Assembly (NCBI GenBank): GCA_039707655.1
Contig: CM077672.1
Coordinates: 197,198,537-197,262,536 of the forward strand
DNA from: Elymus sibiricus
Taxonomy: Eukaryota > Streptophyta > Magnoliopsida > Poales > Poaceae
DNA: 64,000 nt
Reading direction: 5' to 3'
A program made the position numbers and the translations under genes. Below the pieces are notes generated by a model. It was not told where the DNA came from. It did not search any database and saw only the letters and a list, made by a program, of their open reading frames with translations. Shown here one piece after another: positions 47,541 through 57,323 of the stretch. Each line of letters opens with the position of its first letter. The first letter of the stretch is position 1.

Positions 47541-47548
47541 TATATAAG
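47541..47548 (+). promoter_or_regulatory. TATA box of Athila-type 3' LTR
   Basis: TATATAAG at the position equivalent to 34693-34700 in the 5' LTR. Confidence 0.6.
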
Positions 47549-48832
47549 CTCATTTGCCCTAAAAATAAGGAGAAGACTTTCGGGACGAAGCGCCGCCGTC
47601 TCGAGGCGGAACCCGGGCAGGAGCTATTTTGCTCTCCGGCGGAGCGATTCCGCCGGGGATACTTCCCTCCGGGAGGGGGAAATCGAAGCCATCGACATCA
47701 CCAACGATCCTCTCATCGTGGGAGGACCAATCTTAATCAACATCTTCACCAGCACCATCTCATCTCAAGCCCTAGTGAAAGATCATGGATGTCGCTTAGA
47801 GGGGGGTGAATAGGCGCTTTAAAATAATTACGGTTTAGGCTTGAACAAATGCGGAATAAAACTAGCGTTTAATTTGTCAAGCACAAAACCTAAATCGACT
47901 AGGCTCACCTATGTGCACCAACAACTTATGCTAAGCAAGATAAACAACTAAGTGATAGCAAGATATATAACAAGAAACAATATGGCTATCACAAAGTAAA
48001 GTGCATAAGAAAAGGGCTCGGGCAAGAGATAACCGAGGCACGTGGAGACGATGATGTATCCCGAAGTTCACACCCTTGCGGATGCTAATCTCCGTTTGGA
48101 GCGGTGTGGAGGCACAATGCTCCCCAAGAAGCCACTAGGGCCACCGTAATCTCCTCACGCCCTTGCACAATGCAAGATGCCGTGATTCCACTAAGGGACC
48201 CTTGAGGGCGGTCGCCGAACCCGTACAAATGGCAACCCTTGGGGGCGGTCACTGAACCCGTACACTTTGGCAACCCTTGGGGCGGTCACCGGTACCCGTC
48301 AAATTGCTCGGGGCAATCTCCACAACCTAATTGGAGACCCCCGACGCTTGTCCAGAGCTTTACACCACAATGATTGAGCTCCGACAACACCAACCGTCTA
48401 GGGCACCAAGGCACCCAAGAGGAACAAGCTCTAGGGTGCCGAAACACCCAAGAGTAACAAGCTTCTCAACTTTCACTTCCACGTATCACCGTGGAGAACT
48501 CAAACCGATGCACCAAATGCAATGGCAAGGGCACACGGAGTGCCCAAGTCCTTCTCTCCCAAATCCCACCAAAGCAACTAATGCTAGGGAGGAAAATGAG
48601 ATGAAGAACGAAGAAGAGAACACGAAGAACTCCAAGATCTAGATCCAAGGGGTTCCCCTCACATAGAGGAGAAAGTGATTGGTGGAGATGTGGATCTAGA
48701 TCTCCTCTCTCTTTTCCCTCAAAAACTAGCAAGAATCCATGGAGGGATTGAGAGAAAGCAAGCTCGAAGAAGGTCAACAATGGGGGAAGAACACGAGCTC
48801 AAAGGATGGGGACCATTGGGGAAGAAGACCCC

Positions 48833-48840
48833 CTTATATA
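48833..48840 (-). promoter_or_regulatory. TATA box of copia solo LTR, minus strand
   Basis: TATATAAG on the minus strand, directly downstream of the GCGGTA array in the direction of LTR transcription. Confidence 0.6.
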
Positions 48841-48884
48841 GGAAAGGAAAAATCCAACCGTTATGCCTTCAGCCCGCACACAAG

Positions 48885-49395
48885 CGGCACTACCGCTCAG
48901 GTGAGCGGTACTACTGCTTGGGGCGGTAGTTCTAGGTGTAGCACTGAGAGAATGCAAGTTCAGGCGCGGTAGTGCCGTCGGAGCGGTACTACCGTCCTCA
49001 CAAGCGGTACTACCGCTTAGTGTCTCAGGACACAGACAACTAGCGGCAGTAGAGGGAGGGTAGGACGGTAGTACTGCGAGCAGCGGTACTACCGTGCCCT
49101 ACTACTGCTCTACTACCGTGGAGGCAGCGAGGGACTACAGAAGCACGATGATAAGCGGTAGTGTGATGGTAGTCGGTCAGCGGAAGTACCACAAAGCGGT
49201 ACTACCGCTGGGCAGGTGCGGTACTACCGTGTGGAATGGTACTACCGTGCCCAACTACCGCCCTACTGCCGCCGAAGCGAAAACGAGTCCAGAAGCTGAA
49301 AACAAGCGGTAGTGCCCGCGGCACTGGAACTGCGGAAGTACCGCGCAAGCAGTACTACCGCTGCCCAGGGCGGTACTACCGCTAGAGAGCTTCAA
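48885..49395. repeat. Array of near-palindromes GCGGTA(C/G)TACCGC
   Basis: About 500 bp hold more than a dozen full or partial copies of the 13-bp near-palindrome GCGGTACTACCGC, irregularly spaced 10-50 bp. Examples are at about 48918, 48979, 49001, 49083, 49195, 49219 and 49370. Half-copies GCGGTAGT or ACTACCG lie between them. The array is on the U3 side of the LTR, just upstream of its TATA box on the minus strand. Confidence 0.8.
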
Positions 49396-51573
49396 AAAGG
49401 CCCAAGCAAACAGATGGAAGCAGGAAAACCAGAACTGCCACAACTTCTACATATTACCTCCGAATCCAGCAAACTCAAGCTCGTTGGATAGATGACCACG
49501 AGTAGTATCCAACAGCGAGAAGTGGCAGTAGAGATATGCCTATGATATAGAGATGTGAAACCTCTATCAATGAAGATCCGGCATAAACCCCAACATCGGG
49601 AACATACTAGGAGAAGCAAACGAAATCCGTTCTCGATGAACTTGAGCTTGTCATGAAGATGACCAAAAGCTCAAAGACACACAGAGAAAAACCAAACAAG
49701 AACCAAGAAAGATGATGCAAGAATGCAATGGTTTGAGCTCTCTACGAATGATACGATCAAGCTACTCATCCGAGAGCCCCCCCATGATAGTACGGCTAAC
49801 GATCCTATAACCCGGTCTCCCAACTACCACCATGAGACCGGTAAAATAGAAAACCTATCAAGGGCAAACCTTTGGCTTGCACATAGTCCACTTGAGCTAG
49901 ATGATGACGATCTTGACTTCCTCAAGTTGGACCACCTTTCTTGATTGCGTTGGCTCAATGAAGACTAGTAGATTGCTCCCCCATACTCCACTATGGGTGA
50001 GCCACTCTTTGGCACATCTTCACACGTCCATTGTCACCACAATGGATGGCAAGCTTCAAGCATGATCTCTTCGTGATGCTCCACTTGAACTTGCACACTG
50101 CAAACTTGATGACGATCACCACTTGATGTCATCCTCCATGGGTTGAATGAGATCTTCCTCTTGACGCAAGCCTATGGAAACATACCTAACCCCACATAGA
50201 ATTCTTACGTAGACAATGGGTTAGTACACAAAGCGTAATGGACAATGCTTACCATACCATGGGATCACTTGATCCCTCTTGGTACATCTTCTACGCTTTG
50301 TGTGTTGATCAACTTGATTCACTCGTTGTACTTATTCTTGATCAACCTTGTATCTTTCCAACTCTCTTCATTAAGATGATGTCTTGAAGGTAAACATGAA
50401 TGTCCACACAATCTTCATCTTCAAGACATGCTTGCAATAGGCTCATCTCTTACATGACCAATCTTTGGATAACTCCATGAATATCCCCTTGGTCAACACA
50501 TATTCTTCTTCAAATCACCTTGAGACCAACAAATGGTTCTACAAGCAAAGCCTATGGACAAACCCTTTAAATATAACTCAAGGCAACCATTAGTCCATAG
50601 GGATTGTCATCAATTACCAAAACCAAACATGGGGGCAGCACATGTTCTTTCACCTAGTTCATCTCTTGTATTCAATCTTTGTCTCAAAACCTCAGATTGG
50701 TACCTGCGGGTTGCTAGTAGTGTTGATTACATCTTGTAGTTGATGCTAGTTGGTTTATTTGGTGGAAGATTATATGTTTAGATCCTTAATGATATTCAAT
50801 ACCCCTCTGATCTTGAACATGAACATGATTTGTGAGTAGTTACTTTTGTTCTTGAGGACATGGGAGAAGTGTTGTCATAAGTAATCATGTGAATTTGGTA
50901 TTCGTTCGATATTTTGATGATATGTATGTTGTTGCTTCCTTTAGTGGTGTTGTGTGAACGTCGACTACATGACACTTCACCATCTTTGGGCCTAAGGGAA
51001 AGCATTGTGGAGTACTAATTAGATGATGGGTTGCTAGAGTGACAGAAGCTTAAACCCTAGTTTATGCGCTATTCCGTAAGGGGCTGATTTGGATCCATAT
51101 GTTTCATGTTATGGTTAGATTTATCTTAATTCTTCTTTCATAGTTGCGGTTGCTTGCGAGAGGGGGTAATCATAAGGTGGAGGCTTGTTCAAGTAAGAAC
51201 AGCACCCAAGCACCGGTCCACCCACATATCAAATTATCAAAGTAGAGAACGTGAATCAAACAGACATGATGAAAGTGACTAGATGAAATTCCTATGTGTC
51301 CTCGAGAACGTTTTTCTTATTATACGAGTTCGTTCCGGCTTGTCCTTTGCTATAAAAAAGGATTGGGCCACCTTGCTGCACTTTTGTTACCGTTACTACT
51401 TGTTATTTGTTACGAATTACATTGCTATCAAACTATCTGTTACCTACAATTTCAGTGCTTGCAGAGAATACCTTGCTGAAAACTGCTTGTCATTTCCTTC
51501 TGCTCCTCGTTGGGTTCGACACTCTTACTTATCAAAAGGACTACGATTGATCCCCTATACTTGTGGGTCATAA

Positions 51574-51693
51574 ATCATTCACGTCAACACTGAAAATCAA
51601 CTGGCAGATATCTTCACGAAGCCTTTGGATGAGAAGAGGTTTTGCAAGTTGCGATGTGAGCTAAATATCTTAGAATCCTCAAATGTCCAGTGA
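51574..51693 (+). pseudogene. C-terminal end of copia pol (RNase H tail)
   Basis: After the target duplication ATCAT the copia pol frame resumes and shows the conserved end ENQLADIFTKPLDEKRF with CELNILESS, closing with TGA at 51691-51693. This is the natural end of copia pol in SIRE-type elements as I remember it. Its frame joins that of 34380 exactly, proving that the Athila-type element entered this gene. Confidence 0.88.
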
Positions 51694-51986
51694 ATGGACA
51701 CACATCCTAACGCTTATGCATTGTTGATGACTATGTTGTACAACACGCAAAGTAACGTATGTCTTCAATTCATGAAGATATACACTCTAAGTGTGAAGAT
51801 ATTAACGCGGAATTTGACTTCGGAGCGCCATGATAATTGTGCGCCGTGTCTGGGTCTAATAATTCCTATACGGTGGGTAACGCCACCACCAAACTTTCTT
51901 GAAGATTTTCATTTAGCGTCATATCTATTGCATTATCTCCCTGACCTTGTTTGTCTTCAACACCGTTGTTTATCTTCTGCAACCCA
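51694..51986 (+). mobile_element. Copia 3' non-coding region, piece 1
   Basis: Non-coding sequence downstream of copia pol, with CTTCAA/GAAGAT words like those of the copia LTR. It is cut near 51985 by the first element of the TA-associated cluster. No envelope-like ORF with recognisable features is seen. Confidence 0.6.
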
Positions 51987-54346
51987 TTCCTGAATAAGCT
52001 ATTCAGGAACCGTTCCTAACTGCTCGAAAACAGATAAGCTAACTGTGCGTCATATACTAGTTAACTGCCGGGCGGACTTTTTCTGGCACCGTTTTTTCGC
52101 ACTGTTTTTTATCGTAATTTTTGAACCGTTTATCGGAATGATGCAAATGATATACCGTTGGATAGCTATTGAAAAATAGGAAAAAACTCATGTAGATCGT
52201 TTTTCCAAAATCCTTATAGTTTTTAAACAAAATTCAAAAAACTGAAAATCCATCAAACGAGTTTTCAATGTTTTTGTGAAAGGAATTTTCAAACCATTTG
52301 TCGGAATGATGCGTATGATATACCGTTGGAAAGCTATCGATTGGCCGGAACTTTTACATATAGAACGTGTTTTCAGATTCTCTATGGTTTAAGAGCAGTT
52401 TTCAAAAAACTAACTTCATTTTCGACATTTTTTGACCGAATTGCTACAGTACATGCTAACTGCTCGCGCGGAATAGCTAACTGACATATGCTGACAAAGC
52501 TAACTGGCGGGACTAGAGAATTTTTTTTTCTTTCATTCTTTTATCGTCGGGTCAAGTTAACCGCAGGGAGTGAAATAGCTAACTGTCATGGATTGTGGCA
52601 GTTAGCACCTTGTTAACTGCAGGACCGAAGATACTAATTTTTTTTCATTCTCTTTTTCCCGAAAGTAAAAGTAACCGCCGGGAGTGAAATAGCTAACTTC
52701 CAGGAATCGCGGCAGTTAGCACCAAGTTAACTACCGGGACTGAATGTACTACAAATTTTTCTTTCATTCTTTTTTTCCTGGGTCACGCTAACTATCGCGG
52801 ACTGAATAGCTAACTATGTTGCAGCGAGCAAGCTAACTGCCAGAATTGTAACTATTTTTCTTTTTTTATTCCTTTTTGCCCGAATCACGCTAACCGTCGA
52901 GAGTGAAATAGTTAACTGCCCGACGCCGATAAGCTAACTGTCTTGGATCTACAGTTTTTGCAAGGTGACTCTCATTTTTTGGGAGCAGTTAGCAATAGAA
53001 TTGGCGGAATAGTGCTAATAGATAATTGACGGAATACATTTTGCATGAATAGTCAAAATCGCCAGGCCAGCATTTTTTTAAACACAAATAGAAAGCAACA
53101 GTTAGCAGCGACAGTTAGCACCAGTTAGGAGTGGTAGGCAACGACAATTAGCAGCATCTAGTTAACTGTTGACTTGGCCATGGGTAACTGCGGAGCTACA
53201 CGAGCAGCGCATGGCCATCTGGTTAACTGCAGTAGACTGACGCCTTTTTGTAGGATGAAGACGGCGAGCTTGACACCAATCTTAGCGCCATTTGCATCGT
53301 GGTGGTCGCCGCAGAGCAGCGGCAGAGGAGGAGGACCTCCCATCCCCTCTCCCTTGGCAGAGCTTGGTCCACGACCGTGACTAGGCAGCGGCAGTTGACG
53401 GCCGTTGTGGGGGCTGGGGCGGCCACGGAGTCTGCTCGTAGGGGGAGGCCAGCGCCGTCGGTGAGAGGTGGCCCAGCCGGAGCAGTTAACTGCGTGTTAT
53501 GCCCAGAGCAAACTGCATGCGCGCACACACCTAACTCCAGCGTGGCCCGATGGAGATTTTTTTGCCACCATAGCATTGCTCGTCGGGAGAGGAGGAAGTG
53601 GAGCCACCACCACGCACTGTACTGCGGCTGCGAGCGACGACGACTCGCACACACACCCTTTCGAAGGTGCTCGTCATGCTCCCGTTGCCATCTCGCGCGC
53701 TGGCCGGAGGGTGGTGCTCGCCGGCCAAATCCGGCAGGCAGAGAGAAGGGCCAACACCCACTGTTGCGGGGGCAAAGAGGAGAGCCTGGGGGTCGTGTCC
53801 GCCGGATTTGTGATGGAGAGGAGAGGCTGGGGCGGCGCCCGCCAGATCCATGGCGGAGAGGGAGGTTGGGATGGCGTCCGCGCAGATCCATGGTGGAGAG
53901 GAAGGTTGGGCGGTGTTAGAGGTCAGGGGAGGTGTGGCGCAACGCTGCAGGTCGGGGGAAGCGCACGCCTCGGTGGGTTGGTGGGCGTCGGCGTGCCGGC
54001 GACGTAGCAGGTGGTTAGGGGCTGGAGCGGCAGGAGGTGGTGGGGCATGGTGCGGCGGGGTAGGAGGTGGTTGGGCACGTGTATTTCTGGACGGGCTGGG
54101 TGGTGGCGCGGCGCCCGACGGTGGTTGGTGGTGCGGCGCGCCGCGGCGGCAGGAAGAAGGTGAGTCAGGGTTGGGAAGGGGATCGGGGAATAAGGTGGGG
54201 AGTATGGTGGGGAGGAGTGGGGATAGCCGGTCTATTTTAACCACAGGCGCCCCGGTTAATTAGTTTCTGCGTTCGGGCAGGCGGAGTGAGGGGGTTGCTG
54301 AATAAGCTTATTTAGGAACTCTAGAGGGGGGTTGCTGAATAGTCCC

Positions 54347-54350
<4 letters not shown>
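51987..54350 (-). mobile_element. TA-associated element E (GCTAACTG subfamily)
   Basis: About 2.36 kb between copia sequence and a (TA)n tract. The left end holds a hairpin (CCTGAATA, loop AGC, TATTCAGG, 51989-52007). The right end, read in reverse, is GGGTGGGACTATTCAGCAAC, similar to the left end of element A. About 20 copies of GCTAACTG or its close variants are spread over 52010-53160. Two modules with CCGTTGGA lie at about 52129 and 52314. The core 53290-54240 is GC-rich and gives overlapping ORFs on both strands without recognisable domains. I see no transposase. Confidence 0.6.

Positions 54351-54392
<42 letters not shown>
54351..54392. repeat. (TA)21 microsatellite between elements E and A
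   Basis: Uninterrupted TA repeat of 42 bp. It is flanked on both sides by the GGGTGGG(A/T)CTATTC end, in opposite orientations. Confidence 0.95.
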
Positions 54393-54396
<4 letters not shown>

Positions 54397-57264
54397 GGGT
54401 CTATTCTACCAACACCCTTAAGACCTTATTCTACCAACTTTTTCTTATTCTGCCAACAAAAGCGCACTGCCCCGCGCACCGAACCGAACCCGCAGCACCC
54501 CACAAAAACGAATTTTAACAAGGAAAAAAAACTCCCAGCCCCATTCCCCACGACCCACCTCCACCTTCTCCCGATCCACCTCCCACCCACCCAGGAATTA
54601 CTCCCTTCTCGATCAGCCGCCGCCGCCCCACCACATCCCGCACCGCCGCGGCCCACCGCCCACCACGTCCCGCCCCGCCGCAGCCCGCCGTCCCAATGCT
54701 ACCGCACCCTCGCCCCGACCACCTTCCCCGCGAGTGCCGCCACAGCCACCACCAGGCGCCGCCGCAGCCACCACCCAGTGCCGCAACAGCCACCCCCACC
54801 TCCACTGTGCACAGCCCCGGCTGGATCCGGCCGGCAACAACGCCACCAGGCTCTCCACGCAGCACCGCCACCAGGTTCTCCTGTCGTGCTGCCCCCTCCC
54901 CATTCCTTCACCTAAACGCTGCCCCGATCCGCGCTCGGGGCAGATGCTCGCCGGCAGCCGGATCCGGCATCAAGCAGTGCATGGGCTCCTCGGCCATTCC
55001 CTCGTGATGGTGGTGGTGGCCCAGGCAGCACGGTCGTCGCGACTTGCAGTCCACATCGTCGACGGGTGCGGCTTCTCTTCGTCCCTCTCCAGCACGGCAG
55101 GCCACCAAGTCCGATGAAAATGGCCTAGATCCACGTGAGGCCACCGCCCCTTGTCTGGCCGCCGCCGGTGTTTGGAGCTGCCGGTGCTCCACCCCTGCCC
55201 AGATCCGCCAGGCGCGGGCCTGGTCTGGCCGCCCGCCCCTCCGCCGCCGCATGGGTCCCGGCCGCCCGCCCCTCCCCGCACCGCCACGGGGTACGGCCAC
55301 AGTAACACGGGAGGCGAGCCGCCCTCCTCTCTCTCTCCTTTCATTCTTCCTCCTCACTTCTCCAGCAACCGCCGCCCAGCCACCATGGAAGACATAGCAC
55401 CCCACCTCCAGCGACCTCATTCTCTGACGCGGATCCGGCACGCGAAAGCTCTACTCCGGTGAGCAACGGTTGCCCTGTTGGAAACCGCACGATGTGCAGT
55501 TCAGTTGCGCACTTGCGGCCACGACATTAGTTCGTCAGTTTATTTTTCTCACGGGTGCAGCTCCCTTTCCTCTTCAAGCAGTTCAATTTTGTCACAAGTG
55601 CAGTTCTCTTTGTCGGCGGTGCTGCTCTGGCGCAACAACAACATAGTTCTGTTTTGAGTATTGTTTATTTGAAGTTCACTATATGTATGGCGCAGTACAC
55701 TGCTAGAAATGGCCTCATTTGTAAATTAATTTGTTGCCTTTGTGTGTATGCAGTTAACTCTTTCGTCACGGGCAATCAGAAATAACACAAAAAAAATACA
55801 GAAAATAATATTGATGTTCACTCGGCCAAGTCCATGCGGAGTTAAAAATATTATTGCAGTACACTAAGAGAAAAAAGAAAGAGGAAAATGCAGTGCACTC
55901 TGGTCTTAAAAAAAGTCCACTATGAAGTACTCTGGAGTACACTTTGTTTGAAACAAAAAAAAGACACAAGTTTGAGACAAATTGATGTGGTTTACTTGCC
56001 CACGTCTGCGTGGTCCACTCTCGTTTCATAAAAAAAATAGAAAAATGACAACAAAAACTCATGCTGTTCACTTAGGGTAGTGTCGCGGTTCACTTTCGAT
56101 AGTGTTGCGGTTCACTTACTCCTAAAATTTAGTGTATAAAATTGTTATGGAAACGAGAAAAGAAATGCGGTTCACTTACGGTAGTGCCGTGGTTCACTTA
56201 CTCTCAACGTGAAGTGCAGAAAAATGTCAGGGAGACGATAAAGAAAAGTAATGCGGTTCACTTTTTGGTATAATATTGCGGTTCACTTACACCCGATGTG
56301 AAGTGCCAAAAAAATGTTAGGAAAATCAAGCAACTCGCTTGCCTGTCGGATGCAGTGCAGTTTTTAGTATGAAGCAGTGCGGTTTTCTGTCTGATCCAGT
56401 TCTCACGTCGATTTAGTGTCGCGAAAAACAGAGTATCCGCATTTCGGTAAAATCAAAACTGCTCTTAAACCGTTAGGAATTAGAAATAGTATTCTACATG
56501 AAAAAGTTGCGCCTCGTCGATATCTTTCCAACGGCGTATCATTTGAATCATTCCGACCAGCGGTTTGTAAAAATTCACGAAAAAACGGCCGCTGCCACTC
56601 GTCGTCCGCCGCACCATTTTCAAAATTAATTTAAAACCGTAAGAAATCTCAAAATAATTTCTACATATGAAAGTTGCGCCTCGTCCGTAGCTTTCCAACG
56701 GCGTATAACACGCCTCGTTTCGACAAACGGTTAAAAAAACTGGAGCGAAAACAGTACCGAAAAATTGCAAAAATTGGAAAAAACAGAATTCCGCGATTTA
56801 GTAAATTTGAAGCTGCTCTTAAACCGTAAGGAATTAGGGAAAGTAATATATATGAAAAAGTTGCGGCTCGACGATATCTTTCCAACGGCGTATCATTTGC
56901 TTCATTCCAACAAACGGTTTAGAAAAAATCGTGAAAATACGCTCGCTGCCACTCGTCGGGCGCTGACCGTTTTCGAAACTGCTCTTAAACCGCGAGGAAT
57001 CTCAAAAAAAATTCAACATGGAGAAGTTGCACCTAATCCATAGCTTTCCAACGGTATATTACACGCCTCATTCCGACAAACGGTTTAAAAACTGGAGCAA
57101 AAACAGTACCGAAAAACACCGCGTACAGTTTTTTCGACGAGAAGTTCACAAGTCTCAGTACTGCAGTGCGTTTGCTTCAGAAAGTGCTGTGCACTTGCGT
57201 TGAGCGTGCAGTTCGGAAGTGTGGGTAGAATAACTATTCTGCCAATATTGGCAGAATAGACCGG

Positions 57265-57267
<3 letters not shown>
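54393..57267 (+). mobile_element. TA-associated element A
   Basis: This 2875-bp element lies between two (TA)n tracts. The left end is GGGTGGGTCTATTCTACCAA with CACCCTTAAGACC behind it. The right end is a perfect 26-bp palindrome (57234-57259; arm CTATTCTGCCAAT) followed by ACCGGCTG and TATATA. The left part 54450-55460 is GC-rich. The right part is AT-rich with the word GCGGTTCACTTA (56108, 56169, 56279 and others) and four modules containing CTTTCCAACGG (about 56525, 56690, 56878, 57046). The long ORFs of the GC-rich part overlap on both strands and show no domain. No transposase is seen. Confidence 0.65.

Positions 57268-57322
<55 letters not shown>
57268..57322. repeat. (TA)n(CA)n microsatellite between elements A and B
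   Basis: About 43 bp of TA repeat followed by about 12 bp of AC repeat. It is the centre of a large inverted repeat formed by elements A and B. Confidence 0.95.

Positions 57323-57323
<1 letters not shown>

Larger units (their letters stand above)
47776..50652 (-). mobile_element. SIRE/Maximus-type copia solo LTR, reverse
   Basis: This 2877-bp LTR has a perfect target duplication CCTAG (47771-47775 and 50653-50657). The host 5' LTR keeps the empty site at 39043-39047. The ends form a 12-bp inverted repeat with one mismatch (TGAAAGATCATG and CATGTTCTTTCA). On the minus strand its terminal region contains CACCCCCCTCTA before the TTTCA end, as in the copia LTR ending at 6853, which identifies it as a related copia LTR rather than a DNA transposon. 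A TATA box is on the minus strand at 48833-48840. No internal region is present. Confidence 0.87.
47193..51573 (+). mobile_element. 3' LTR of Athila-type gypsy element, interrupted
   Basis: The LTR begins TGATACGTCC and ends GGGTCATAA, a mutated form of GGGTCATCA. A copia solo LTR occupies 47776-50652. The remaining LTR is about 1499 bp. Its target duplication is ATCAT (51574-51578). The site of the solo LTR present in the 5' LTR is empty here (GAGGC, 47603-47607). Confidence 0.92.

Noticed and set aside
48885..49395. GCGGTACTACCGC array as a CRISPR array
   Set aside because: Spacers are irregular (10-50 bp), units are degenerate and self-complementary, and it sits inside a plant retrotransposon LTR.
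47776..50652. DNA transposon because of the 12-bp inverted ends
   Set aside because: The TG...CA ends, 5-bp target duplication, minus-strand TATA box and similarity of the terminal region to the copia LTR ending at 6853 show that it is a solo LTR.
53223..54263. Overlapping ORFs of 137-237 codons on both strands in the GC-rich core of element E
   Set aside because: They overlap in several frames and strands, are rich in Pro/Arg/Ser/Gly, show no domain, and are what GC-rich sequence gives by chance.
54426..55462. ORFs up to 177 codons in the GC-rich part of element A
   Set aside because: Same compositional problem; no conserved counterpart in the related elements B and D.
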